Part shown: positions 37,418-50,600 of the stretch, piece after piece
Numbering within the stretch: position 1 is the stretch's first letter
Layout of the letters: each line of letters starts with the position of its first letter
Origin: Orthonyx spaldingii
Taxonomy: Eukaryota; Chordata; Aves; Passeriformes; Orthonychidae
Length of the DNA stretch: 64,000 nucleotides
Assembly: GCA_013397795.1 (NCBI GenBank)
Contig: VZTJ01005554.1
Location: 275,942 to 339,941, forward strand
Reading direction: 5' to 3'
Position numbers and translations under genes: made by a program
The notes under the pieces: model-generated
Databases searched by the model: none
Told to the model about the DNA's origin: nothing
Seen by the model: only the letters and a program-made list of their open reading frames with translations

Positions 37418-40400
37418 CCACTGCCTGAGCAGCTGCATCACCCCCAGCCTTTGCTTTAGCCTCTGATTAGCTGCAAGAAACGAGCTGTCACACAGAAATC
37501 ACACTGACTCACAATCTACGGCTTGGGAACAGTATTTGTGCAAAGATTCTCTTAAGGCAGACGTGGGGTTCTGTATTTTTTAATAACGTTCACAACTGAA
37601 TATTATGAAGTGGTGAGGGAAATCAATACTTTGGTCACTGGGTAAATACTTTTGAGTTCTTTACTGGCTTTAAGATTTACTGTTCTGCCACTCCAATTCC
37701 TATCATGTGCAAATGTTTCCTATATTAACAGGAGAAGAGTGATTTGTGGGCAGTAAATGGGAAACAGGACATCAATTTATTGGGGCCATTTGGGGTTAGC
37801 ACAAAATGACAGAACAGCAGGAAGCAGTTAAAAGCTTCCCTCCCAGCAATCAAAGCCTTGCAATTTTGAGTCTTTTCCTCCAATCGAGTTGTGTATTGAT
37901 GAGAAACCAGTTCTGATAACGACCTTTGAAAGACCTCATTCTGGCCTTCTGGTCTAAGTTATTTCTTTAACTATGGTGTCCTAACAGGAGCTCAGCAAAT
38001 GCATGTCATCTACACAATCGCTCGAGATGCATGACAAATGGCAGAAGCCAAGGGTAAGAGATTTCTTTTCCCTTAACTTGGCTGAATTTTTTTCCTTTGA
38101 AGTCTCCTGATCTCAGTCTGAGTTGCTGGTATTGCATTTTCTGTGTGCTTCTTCCTCTCCTGTCTGTCCCAGCTCATCGAAATTATGGATAGACCATCCT
38201 TACAAATTCATCAGTTCTCCTGTAACTCGATGCATGAGTTCCTTCCTGTGCTGCATATTTTTCAATTTCATTCTGTAAGGCTGCTCCTAGATCAAGTCAC
38301 ACTCACATTTCATTCCACGCTTTATTTCAATTAATATCACTTTTTTGGCAGTGCTGAAAAGAAACTCTCATTTTTCTTTCAAAGGCAGACAGGGAGTTCT
38401 GAATGCCAGATTTCCTAGATGGGAAATGGTGTTTGCTCCCAGTCCTGCTAACGTCAGGAGATGCATTTCATTACACAAAAATGCACCTTCAACCAGTGAC
38501 AACAAACCTGCCAGCACAGACCATACTGCTGGAAAATCAGAACAACACAGTAGCTTCCAGCTGATTTTCCTGACCATTCCACAACCTGCTTTTAGAGCTC
38601 TGGTTTTCAGTTGCAAGCCTCTGCCTTTTCCCAGGGCCCCAGAGCCAGTGATACCCATGATCACTGTGACTGCTCTGCTGGGGAGTTCTGCCTGTAAAAT
38701 GGGATGAAAAATGACTGCCACAAGCTCTTAGGAACCCCAACTTCTAAGTATCTCATGTCGCCCTTCAGTGGTTTTTTAAAGCTCCTAATACCTGCTCAGA
38801 AATGCCGTGAAATGCTGACCTGGTATGAACTCCCTCTGTCAGCTCACATTTGTCCAAGCCCTCGGCAGGCGTTGTGCCAGATCGGGGATCATCCATCCCC
38901 CTGCAGCTGGCAGGAGGGTGACACAGAAATCACAGCACTTGCAGAGGCCATCCTGTGTGCCCCAGCTAATTCATCACCAGGGCAGCGTGGTGAGAGCCCC
39001 TCCCCGACTCACACCAAGTCAGCACAAGAGATTGAAAAGAGAACACAGCACCCTGCTACTGCCGTCCTGGAAACACAGTGGGGTGCAGGCAAAGCTCCCT
39101 CTCCCAGCTGTGTCTTGGAATTCCTGCCCTTTGCCATCTTACTAGGAGCCAACAAAGATCCTGTGCAGAGGGGTGAAGGAGAGTGCTCAATAGGACAATT
39201 GCAGGCTATACTTGGAAATTATTTTCCTAAGCAGGGTCAACCAACCTTCTCATCCCCAGGCACCGAGGAGGAAAAACATCTTGTGTAGCATGTATTGTAA
39301 AGAAACTACCAAATGAAGCATGGAGGACAAAGGCAGAAACATGCATGGACTGTATTCTGAGGCAGCAAAACAAATTCTCCCTTTGTAGGGTCTAGGGAAG
39401 TCTTGAGCATAATCAACTTTTGAAAATCATTTAAATAGTTGTCATGACTCTATTCTTACCTTCTGTCTGTTGATTTGGCTCCCGTGATGCCTGAATAGCT
39501 CTCCTGAAGCCAGTTTACTGTCTATTGTCTGTGCCTGATGAGAGCTGTTATTTCTGATTAGATCCTTTCCCTCTGTATTCCAGATCTCTGCCCTTCATTT
39601 CTCTCCCTCAGCATATTTCTCCCTCAGCACTGGTGGTGTCTGATGTGAGTACCACTCCTAGCACTCCCTGGTGGGTAAGAACAAAAGCAAGAACCTGTCA
39701 CACCTTAGCCTAAGGCTGCAACCAATCGACAATAACCTCACATCTGGAAATGCCTTTATGTTGTGCTACTCCCATGCTCTGGAGGTTCTGGAGGATATAA
39801 TATTTCTAAGTTAAATACATTTCCATCATTCTTTTCTTCATAAAAAGTCCCCCTACAAAAAATAAGCTAGACATGCCACGCTCCAGCTCTCTGTGAATGT
39901 ATTTTATCACATCACAACATCCTACAAACAGGGCATTGAAGAAAGCAGATGTTTCCATAGATGTTTTTAAGGTAGATGCGAGGCCTGTCTCCCAACACCT
40001 CCCCTGAGCCCACTGGGACAACTGACTCTGGAAAGACAGAAGCATAATTTAGCCTTTGCAGAATCACAGCTCTTATACCCTACCAAAAAAGTGAATTAAT
40101 GGTAATTTTCCCTTTTAAGCACAACCAGCAACTGACTGGAGAAAACTGAGATACATCTGTACCCACAAAAGAATTATCCTGCCTCTCCTGCCGTGCTAGG
40201 CCAGCGTTCAGCACACCCAGGGCAGATTGCAAGCAGTGCACCAAAACACTGGGATCTTCCACCCTCCCTCAGCCAGTCTTTTTCCACCAGGTGTTTCCAG
40301 TGCCCCCAGTCTCAGCAAAAAGGGAATCTCTGGGCTTCGAGCACATGGAAGCCTCTGGCACAGAGCGGGAATAGGCAGCTCAGGGGAGAGGAGAGCTGGA

Positions 40401-43319
40401 GAATCTCCCAGAATAACAAGACAACAAAATGGGACTCTCAGCTGTGAAAAATCACAATCACATGCCATTCAGCAGCCCAGCCACAACCCTCCACCACCGC
40501 GGGTGCTGTGATACAGGATCCCAGTTCCTTGGCTCACGAAATCACCTCGCTCACCACAGTCCCGTGTCTGGGGCTCCACCGCTGCCTTCACACAAGGGCT
40601 CCCAGGGCTCTTCATGCTCCCAGTTCCTCACAGCCGCTGAACTGTTCCACACGAGGCAGCACAAGGTGTTTTGCCCTCAGGGGAGAGGAAACCCTTCCTC
40701 TCTACACAGCCACAGCAGCCGCACTCAGATTCCTCCCCATGCAAGCCCCTGGTTGCTGTCAGGCTAAAACCAGCCACGGCTGCTTTTGAAAGGCTGGTGC
40801 TCCCCAAGCAGCACTTAACATCCATGTGAAGCTTTAAAATGAGGTCTAGAAAATTGCACTTGCTACTGTCTGTTCAAGTGTAAACCCCATTGGATCAGGG
40901 TGGAGGATCCCTGAAGGCCAACCATGTTATCTTTGCTTGTAGAAAACAATTAGAAAGCTGATTTTAAAATGCTACAATTAAAGGCTTAATATAAATGCAT
41001 TTCTGATGCTATCAACAAGCTCACAGACTTCAAGAAACTCTTTCAAAATACCAGTGCCTTCAAGCAAAAAAGCTGGTTTTGTTTTTTCTTCATGGTGAAG
41101 GGACTGTGGGCAATTTACACACACTTTCTAATCTTAAAAACACTTTATCTGTGCAATGCATGTTATGTGCTATGAATTCTATACACAGATTGTAAAAATA
41201 TACATAAAGCCTTGTACAAATTTACTGTTCTGTCTATAGATTAATGGCTGAAGATAAAGCATTCTAGTAGAAAAGCTTAGGGGCAGGCACACAAAATCTG
41301 ATGAGCAGGAGTTCTGTAAAATTTAATAGCAACATTTCTACCTATATTTTAGATAATCAGACTACAGTGGGATTTCAAAATTAATTTCCCTTTCTTTGGC
41401 AGTTTTATGTTGTGTTTTGGGAATAATCATACAAAATGAATACTACAAATGAAAATCCTGGGTTTATTGAGGTCACTAGGGCAACTCCTACTGATTTCAA
41501 TTGGGCTAGGGCCTCATTTTATGAGGAAGTCTTGGGGAGAAAATAAATTCAGACTTCTAAAAACGGAGCAGCATGCCAAAAAGCCTTTTCTTAATTTTAT
41601 TTTGAACATGGTCACACTGCCACCTGAGAAAGCAGCTCCTTTCAACTGCCTTCAGGAAGTCAGCAGGTACTCCTGCTGCCACTGATTCCCTGCAAGCTGG
41701 GACAGGCTGGCTTTCAAAGCCGCTGCTTTTTACCATGGCCAAATAATGCTGGTGGGCTCAAGTCCCCATTCCATCTCACCCTGGGCCAGGATCTGAGCCT
41801 CCACTGAGTGCTGGGCTTGGGAGGTCCCAAAGGTTCTCTGAGCATCCTTAAGCTTGTCTTGGGCTGTAGGATAACTGCTCTTGCTTTCCAGAGGCCAGGA
41901 AATCCTAGGTTCCTACACTTGAGTATTCAGAACCTGTCTTAGACAGGAACCTGCCCTCGTGAGAAGCAGCAGCCATGAGCACCTGAGGAGTTTCCAACTA
42001 TATGGGAGCTGGGAGCCCCTTCTCCACCAAGCAGGATATTACCTGCAAGAGAAAGAACTGAGAGCACCCCTTGGAGTCTAATTCCTCCCAAGCTCAGACA
42101 CATCCTAGCACTTTTTCCTTCCACTTCAAACTCCTTTTTTTTTCTGGCACAAATACACATGTGATTCTCTGCCTCACCAAACACGGTGCACTGCTCTCCC
42201 TAAAATCAATTTCCAAAGCAAGTGTCCTATCACTTCTGTCGTATTTCAGGCAGAAGCAAAGGAGAATGTCCCTTTGGCTGAGATAGGCCATCTTTTATTC
42301 ATCTTACCCGCTTACTTCTGGCCTGTTTGCCGAAGCATCTGAGGCTGCCAGCAACACCAATCTCCTCTGCTACACCAAGCTAGGCTGCTGCTGCCAGTGT
42401 GGTCCTTGCTGCACCAAATCACACTGATATCTACCACACATTTAAGAGCTGGTGTCATTAGTTCAGTGCAGGGCATGGGACAGTTCCTGCTTGAAGCCAA
42501 TTCCCAAGAAGTGCTGGGCATGTAAGAGAACTTGGGTCAAGAATGGAGCAGTGTGGTACCAAGTACTGAAGTAAGAATTCTAGAAAAACAGCTTACCAAA
42601 AGTGGCAAGTTTGATGTCTGCAAACATGCTTCAATCAGAATTTTGGATGAACTCTGAAGGTATTGATTTTTTCTGGGGTAGACTTCCTCAAATTTCCGTA
42701 TCTCTCTATCAGACTGCATTTTTTATCATTAGCTAGTAATATTTGAAAGCTCTTGGAGATGGACATCATGGAAGTGAGGCTTCAGCTTCACTGACCTTAA
42801 AAGTATTTAAAATGAAGTCTCAAATATCCTGGAAGAAAATTGTTAACACTCAGAATTCTGAGTAATATTATATAATTAACTCTTCAGCAGAAAACAGCCT
42901 CTTGGCACTAACCATGTCCTTTCTGATACATCAGAGACTGAAAAGCATGGCCTTTCCTGTGCCAACTGTCTTTTAGAATAAACAAGAGACCCTCCCCCTT
43001 CATCTCCACATGCTTAATAATATTAATAGAACATGAAAATATTAATGCTAGTAGACAAGGTCTTTCATAAAGCACATAAATGAATTCATTCACTCTAGCT
43101 CATTAGCTTAATCGTCAACCTTTTTACAATGTAACTGATTAACATTTTCATTGTTCTTCCTTGTTTTTTCCTTAGACTTTTGCTTCTTTGGGGATCAAAA
43201 GATCTCTGAATACATAAGCTCAACAAATATCCCTGCACAACTGTACAACAATAGGAACTGTTAAAAGAGAGAGCTAAGTAAGGGCTTTCACAGCTCAGGC
43301 TTCAAAGATACTGCAGGAA

Positions 43320-46300
43320 ACAACCATTTAAGAATCATTTTTATTTTTATGTTTAATGCGATTATACACATTCATGAGTCCAACAAGATCTGCACTGTGA
43401 CATTAAAGATACAGTACAATAACATTCAACATGAGGTACTTCATATGTTTATATATATCTGTCCTTTATAAATAATGCTGTAAGCCTGCTAAGGTCAAAC
43501 ACTGCTTCAGCACAAATGGGTGCTTGGACCTGAAGTGAGCCGAGTTTACCACAACAAAAAAACAAAACGCAAAACAGTTCAGTGCAACAAGTGTGTAGAA
43601 ATGAAAATGTTTACTTAAGTACTATTTTATATATGCAGGAAGTATATTACATTATACTCTCTCATCACAGATTCCTCTCACCAGGCAAATCAAAGACACA
43701 AGTAGCAAAGACAGCCAGGAACAGTTTAGGCAGAATCTGCGAGGTGATCTCTATCGATAGCACGCTTACATTCCAGGCTGAGATGGCTGATGCTTGCAAA
43801 ATGTCAATCAATGTATTCAAGCTTGGGTGCTTCTGCTAAACCAACCAAATCCACAATGAGACACCTACTGAAGGGCCCTGATGTCCCAAGGTGAGTGGCA
43901 CTGGTCACCTTCTTACATCCCAGTACTTGTTGGCATCACGCAGTGCTCAGAGGCAAGTTGCACTGTGAGCATCAAAAAGTATTTTGGGTGCCTTTGATCA
44001 CCCACATTGAAAACCTTTCCCTGCACCAGCTCCTAAAGCCTGGAATGCACTCAGAGGAATTAAGCTAAAGGTTGCTTTCATTCTGCTTTGTCAAGAAGGC
44101 TTCATAAAAGAATTAAATAAGAACAATAATTAAATAACAGCTCATTTTCTACGTATTACAGCTACAGAGTATTCTGATCTCTGAACTCCTCTTCCAGCCA
44201 GTGAATGTCGCAGATACCTCAACTGTATTTGCAGGTAAGTCAAAACAAATAATAAATGAAGAGTGAGAACCCAAGACTAGTTACACCAATGCAGCACTCT
44301 CTGACTTGTCCCACCAGCTGTGGCACATGTTTTTTTTACCAAACAAATCAGAATGCAGCATGCTACCACAAACAACTTGTCAATGTGATCATCACTCGGA
44401 GTAATTACATCTGCATCAGCAACTTGCTGTAAGAAAACTTAATCAGCTGATTAGCATCTTTCCCTGCTTTGAAATGTAACTAAATAAATGGAACTGCTGC
44501 TCAGATGGTGACTAAAAGTAGATGACCGTTACCTCATCACAATCTCAGATTCCTTTTTACCATCTCTTCAGTAACTCTTCCTCCACTCCATGCCATTTAT
44601 ACTCTTGTCTATTTTCAGCTGCAGATCTAAATATAAATAACTGGAGGTTTTTTTAAATCTCTCTCTGGGAGCTTTCCATGGAGCATTCTGTTTAGATTTC
44701 ATGAACAGTCTGGATTATGTACATCTGTTACAAAAAACAAAACGTTTTTCTATGTATTTTGAGGGTATTTACATTTCAGAAAGAGCGCTGCTTACACACA
44801 CACGTATGTAAAACATGCAACGCTAAGAATGGATGAAAGGCATAAATCCTGCAGGGTACTTTTTCACCTGGCTCTCCTTTTGTTACCTAGAGAGAAGATC
44901 TGGGCTTTGGCCATAAAGGGTTTGATGACTACATCCCAGTTTTCCTTACTTCAGATGGTATTTTGGACACTGCAAAGATGTATTGGCACTTTCTGATGGC
45001 CAGGGGCCAGGATTCTGACCGTCAAGCAACACTCAGAGTAATGGTATTAAACTGGTAAGAAATCATGTGAGAAAAACATTTTTATTACAGAACTGACAAG
45101 TGAATTTAGGGTTATGCTACACTAATGTGTTGACCCACTGTAACATTAATCTTCAGCCGCTCTAAAGAATCATTTGGTCCTCTCATTTTGTTAAAACGTA
45201 CACAGCAAACAGAACCCACTTTGAAGGTGAGGTGGGAATGAGATGCTTAACAATGGGCAGTGTAGCCTTTGAGGAACAACTGTCCCAGTGCAGGGATGAA
45301 GGATTTTCTTATGTTTAAACAGTACCTGTAGTTCTTGTTTATACTGGTTTCCTTCCCTGATACAAGGAGTATCCCTCATACTTTTGCAAAAATGATACAG
45401 ACATGTAACAGGAAGTTTGGGGGGAAAAATTCAGGCAAGGAAGAGGTTCTGTACCACATAATCCTCTGATGGATGTGCAGCCACAAGCAGTGGCAAGAGC
45501 TCCAACATGAACACATTAGAGAGGATTTCCTCCCCCTCACTGCTATCTGATGATTACACTAAGTGTAATATGACCACAGTTGGGAAACTTCTGTCTTTGT
45601 CTAAATTTCAACTGGTAATAAAAAGAAAAAAAAAATCTCATATTACAGAAAAAAGTCCAAGTCAAGATTGATACATTCTTTTGTTCCTGTAAAATCTGCC
45701 ATGTTTAGAAAGAAGAAAAAAAAACCCATCCAAAACAAACAAAACTTATCCTGCATCAGATGATTGATATTAATTCCCATTTATTTAGCAAGGGTTCAAA
45801 GAAATGCCATTTAAAGAGCAGATAAACTCCAATGTAGAAAAAGCTGGGTCATGGGAGTAGAGTTTCAAGAGCTGCATACACAATTCGAACATGTGCAAGC
45901 ACTTCCTTGCCTTCAAGGTGGGATTCCTAGAAAATGAACTCGAAGGGTAACTTGCCAAGCCCACATCCCTTCCTCACGGTGAACATGTCCATGCACAGGG
46001 GACATGATCAGCATGCTGCGGAGCTTCCTGAAAGATGCTCCCTTCTCCCCATCTTCCCCTGGAGCCATCCCAAACAGTTGGCTGCAGGAGAACCTCGCAG
46101 GATGAAGGTTTAAACCTAACTTTTTCTGCTATAACTGAAGGACTTCTTTTGGCCCCCATGGTCAAAAGCAGCTTGGTTTACCGGAACCTCTGAAGTCTGC
46201 AGAGCAGACAGCAGAGAGAGCTATAAAACAAGGCTCTTCATTTTCTATCCCTACCTCCCCAATACAAGCAGAAAGCAGGAAATGGAAAAAGAGAAAATGG

Positions 46301-46629
46301 ATCAATGAAGACAGTGTTTAGTGAGACACAAGAGGGGGACGTCCTCTGGTGATTCACAGGTGCACCAAAGAAAGGGTCAGCATCACCAGCAAACAGGCAC
46401 CCCTCCTACAAAGCCTTTAAAACTCGCTTGTTTCTAAGAGCTTCCAGTTTAAATATCACACTTAATCACCGACGATGCTACGAGTACAGCAAGTCAGGAA
46501 CTTGCCCACAGCATTTAGTTACATATTCCCTGTACTGATCATACATCTGCAGATAAAAAGCTAAGTGTCAGTAGGCCTGAACCAGACAGGTTCTTCGTAG
46601 CAAAATGCTTTGTATCCACACACGCCCAT
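43320..46629 (-). other. BTBD3: BTBD3 3' untranslated region (predicted)
   Basis: The segment after the stop codon has no supported open frame and is AT-rich on the transcribed strand. It leads to a minus-strand AATAAA at 43345-43340, giving a 3' UTR of about 3.3 kb. I recall a long 3' UTR, roughly this size, for mammalian BTBD3. It contains a Pumilio-type element TGTAAATA (minus strand, 44773-44766) and A-rich low-complexity patches around 45,625-45,650 and 45,710-45,750. Another AATAAA at about 45,784-45,789 could give a shorter form. The exact end is inferred. Confidence 0.7.
43340..43345 (-). terminator. BTBD3: Candidate poly(A) signal of BTBD3
   Basis: This is AATAAA on the minus strand, embedded in a run of two A-rich hexamer-like units. 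It is preceded by typical 3'-UTR-end sequence (AT-rich, several TATA/TTTA stretches). Cleavage would fall about 15-25 bases further on, near 43,320. Inferred from motif and distance only. Confidence 0.6.
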
Positions 46630-47662
46630 TCAAGCGTAAAATATGAGTTCGGGAATTTGCCCTCCCTGTACCCCCGTGCCGTTTGTACTGTCCGAGGAGC
46701 ACTGGAACTGAACAGTCACCTTCCCACACTGCACTTCTGTCATTCCTTCCTGTCCAAAATAGCTGAGTTCGTTACCATCCAGAATCACGCTCGCCGTGTA
46801 AAAGGTGTCAGGCTCGATCTGCACCGGATACTCAAACCACACGGGGAAAGTGTTACTAGAACCATCCGAGAAGTATTTACTCAAGTTCTGGCCCAGGATG
46901 ACCCCTTGCCGCTTCAGTTCGATCTTGGCGCTGTACTCGGCTGACCCACAGCTGGAGCCGTAGAGGCCGAAGCCAGCGATGAACACTCTCTTGTCCACAG
47001 CGAACTGGATGCTGTCGCAGCGGCCCCGGTAGCGCCACTGGTTGCTGCGGTAAGCGCAGGACTGGAAGCGGTGGCAGCGCTGCGGGACCAGGCCCTTGCG
47101 GGGCTTGCTGACGAACTGCAGCTCCGGCTTCTTGGCCGCCGTGTACCACAGGAAGATGTCGTTGGTCTCGTTGAGGGTCAGGATCCCCGACTGAGCGGCG
47201 CCGTTGGCGAAGTCGTCCAGGGCCATGGTGGGGATGCGGATCAGGTAGAGGGCCTTGCCCAGCACCTTGCGTTTGTTCTCGATGGTGGCCGTCAGCTCCT
47301 GGCGCTGGCACTCCACTTCAGCCCAGTTCAGAGCTGCCTCGAAAACAACAATTTCTTTGGCATTCAGAGTCTCCCTTCGGAGAATGCTTTCAAGTGTCTG
47401 AAAATCAATGTCGCAAAAGCCCTCAGACTTCAAAGCGAGCTCAGCCTGGGCATCAATCACTTCCCAGCAGCGCTGGGTCAGGTCAGGTTCCTCAAATAAG
47501 CAGCTCTGGGAGAGCAGTACACAGGCATTCTTTGCACTCAGACTTGTCTCGAGGAAGTTGACGCAGGCGCGGGCCAGGTGAGGGACAATGTATTTCTTGG
47601 CAGCATAAAGAGTGGCCAGGACAGTGTCTGCAGCCAAATCGATCTCGTCACAATAGATATAC
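46630..47662 (-). CDS. BTBD3: BTBD3 coding exon 4 (end of BTB, BACK and PHR domains, stop)
   Basis: The acceptor TTTATTTCAG|GTATATC opens the exon at 47662 with the last base of Lys178. The frame then runs 343 codons to TGA at 46632-46630. It encodes the end of the BTB domain (YIYCDEIDLAADTVLATLY), the BACK helices and the whole PHR domain, ending in PELIFYA. The open frame continues upstream to 47907, but those extra 81 codons have no similarity to the family and follow no splice site, so they are intron. Codon use changes sharply inside the exon: between about 47,330 and 46,930 third positions are almost all G or C with many CpGs, while both flanks are AT-rich at third positions. Confidence 0.95.
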
Positions 47663-50600
47663 CTGAAATAAAGAACACGGGTGTGACGCTGCTGCTTCAT
47701 GCAACACCAGAGTTTGTCAACAACAAACTCAGAAAAAGTCATTAACAAAGAATATTTAAATGGCTCCACATTAAAACCAAGCAGTACTTTTGGCGAGTAT
47801 TGATTAGATCCAGAAAGAAAGTACAAAAGAAATTCAGCACTTATGTTAAGACCATGGAAGAGAACAGGCTTAAATCTCATGCGAATGCAACTTGCCCTTC
47901 GGGGCACATGCTACAAGACAATTGTTTAAAAACCGTGACTCCTGCAGCTCTGTGCTCCTTCCACACAGGCCTTGGCTGATGAGAGGCCTTGGACCCCACG
48001 CAGAAGCTGCTGCTGGGCTGCCTCACTCAGTTGCCACAGGAGTCTGGACCAAGAGTTCCAGAGTTACCAAGAGTGCTTGGACTGGATGTCCCGTGATGGT
48101 GAACCGTGATTTATTGAGGCCTATGCACACACACAGGAATGGTAACAAGTTTGTAGAAGAGTAACTAGGTAATCCAAGAAGAGAAATGTTATTCAAGGAT
48201 ATCAGGTGCTATCCATTTCTGTAACTACTGGGTTGAGGTTTTTTAGGGGGGGGTGGCTTTTTTGTCTGGGCTCATGTTTTTGCTTGTTTTTTTTAAAGGG
48301 TGATGAAGCATATAGGAAATGGATAAAATCAGGTTTTTAATGCTCACCAACATCCTAACTCAACCAGCAGAGCATTTTCACTCAGTCTCACTCCATAAGG
48401 ATGAAAAAAGCTTTACTGCTATGGTAGTGTAGTGGAAGAGATGAAGGTGGAATTCTATTTATGTGACTAAACTGCTGGGATTCGTTGCTCAGAGAAATGA
48501 AGCATTGTACAGTTTGTTCTTTTCAATATCTCATGCTTCAGGGCCCCATTTGCAGCTGGTGAATGCAATGTGCTAAAACCATGCCAAATGCAATTTCACT
48601 CTTCACAGGGATAAGCAAGTCTTGATGGTTATGGCTGATAAAAGTGTCTTCCTCCAGAAAAACTAAAGTTGTATGCAACCCTCTACTAATTAAAATTTTC
48701 TAGTTAGCAAGTTTCCCTACACAATGAGTTTTCTGCACATAGATGTGCCTATAAAAAGGAATTAGTACCTACACTGATCTGATTGTAGTTGTAAATAACT
48801 ATTTGTATTTTTGCAGCTGTAAGATAGTATCCTCCATGCCACACTTAGAAAACATGCACAGAGGAGATTCTGCTCCAGCAATATAAAATCTAAGGGGGTA
48901 CCGAGAAAAAGAAAACTTACACAGAGCCAAGCCTATTTTTAATCTTTACTACTTTACTTTGTTTTGGTTTATTTGTAACACCAAAGAACACATCTCTCTA
49001 TTGATAGTTACAAGTTTAGCTTCTTTACTGTCCAAAAATTCCCCTTTCAATTAATTTGTTTTTATGGTTCCCCTCATTGCTCTCCAACTCTCTCCTCCCT
49101 TCTATTACTTCTCTTTGCCTGCTAGTACAACAGAGACTGATGGCATCTGTTTTAAATTGAAATAGTACAAAAGTTGCTATTTTAATATTCCTGCAAATAA
49201 AGAACTAATATCACTGATGTACAGCAGACACAGCACAGATCGGCTGTGAGGAATACTCCACACCTCTCACTCTGCCAATGCACCTCGACTCTGCTCGAAA
49301 AAAAAAGATATTCCAGTTCCACCCTGTTCTCAAACAGAAGATTCTGGCAGACCACAGAGTTTGATGGTTTAGTAACACATTCAGCCTGGGAGGAGATGAG
49401 ATCACTGTTCTAACTTGAACAGTCAAGACCAAGATAAGATATGATACATTAAAGCACCAATTCAGTTTGGCAGCTAGACTATGAGTTTAACCCTGTTTTT
49501 AAAACTGTAGAGAACAGACAAAGCAGTTTTACTGGGAGAATAATTAATATCTACCAGTCGAGGTATTTCCTATTTTACACCTGGCAATACCTTGTTTGTT
49601 GTCAGAATGCCCACTGTGTAATAAAACACAAAAAATATTTATGCTACCAGAATTCACTGGCCCAGGGGAAAAAAAAAAAAAAACAACCAGCAAGATGTCA
49701 AAACCAAAAAACCCAAACTCGGTGTATGTTCTGACAAAGTTTATGATGTGGAAAGAAGCATATGAAGGAGAGGCTGCTTTGGGATATCTGAAGTCTTTCC
49801 TCTTTTAGCAACAGCATCATCCACAGCTCACAGCAGTTGCAAGTAACGCTCAGGTATGACTTCCTAGAGGGAGAGCAGTGAAGGGGATGGTGGCTGCCCC
49901 TGAGCTCCACATGCAGTGGATCCTGTCATGAGGATCTTTCTGGTCTTTTGGGTTTTTTCAATACAAGCTGAGAAGGTGATGAATCCCATGGTTCTGGTCA
50001 TGCTGTCATAGATAGTTTCCTAAATTGCCATGGGCTAAATAATTTGCCAAGACCTAGATGCCAGTATTGATGCTCTCTTTTCTAGGCTTGCTTTCTGCAC
50101 ACATTTCTTAACATTAATTCAGAAAGCATTCAGTTCTTATATGGCACATCATGTTTAGCCACAGTGAAACAGATTTGCTGTTCAAAAAGAAAGGGGGAGC
50201 TGGAAGAATCCAAGTATCTCATATTTGTGATATATAAAGCATAAGTCTGAGTTCTGCCACAAAACCAAAAAGGCCCAAAGCAAAGATCCATAACACACCT
50301 CCCTACATAATGTCATATCTTAACTTTATATTCCAAGTCTACAGAACATCTGTGGAGCTCTTCCTGGCAGTTTCCGATATTTGCACAGAACATTCCTGAC
50401 GTTGATGACAACCTATAAAAACTCTATATGCAACTTTGAATGTTCATCTGTGGTGCCACTGAAATGTAAAAAAAGAAAAAGAAACTGTTCCGTAATCACA
50501 AGCTAATCAAAACAATCTATGAAATACAATAAATTGCTAGCTAGTGATTATATCATTACATGCAAGAAAACCTGCAGCATATTAAAAGCAGCACTATCAG

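Larger units (their letters stand above)
35213..43319. other. Intergenic, 3' flank of BTBD3
   Basis: No gene is recognised between the last LTR and the predicted BTBD3 poly(A) site. It holds the 37-bp duplication (36,784), the inverted repeat (37,390) and two long but unrecognised plus-strand open frames at 38,345-38,707 and 38,704-39,288 (120 and 194 codons). These have no known domain, no visible promoter and no splice context. Confidence 0.6.

Noticed and set aside
41460..41530. Possible ancient LINE fragment (ACTGATTTCAATTGGGCTAG)
   Set aside because: The match to old amniote repeats is a single short phrase, which is too weak to report as an element.
46877..47311. 144-codon minus-strand frame inside BTBD3 exon 4
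   Set aside because: It is a shadow of the real frame caused by high GC and lack of stop codons in the GC-rich block; the Pro/Gln/Arg composition is typical of an out-of-frame GC-rich reading.
47071..47499. 142-codon plus-strand frame opposite BTBD3 exon 4
   Set aside because: It is an antisense shadow of the same GC-rich coding block with no family similarity.
47663..47907. N-terminal 81 codons of the long open frame ending at 46,630, starting with its own ATG at 47,907
   Set aside because: This is intron read-through. A good acceptor at 47,664/47,663 joins exon 3 in phase, and the translated extension is unlike any BTBD3.
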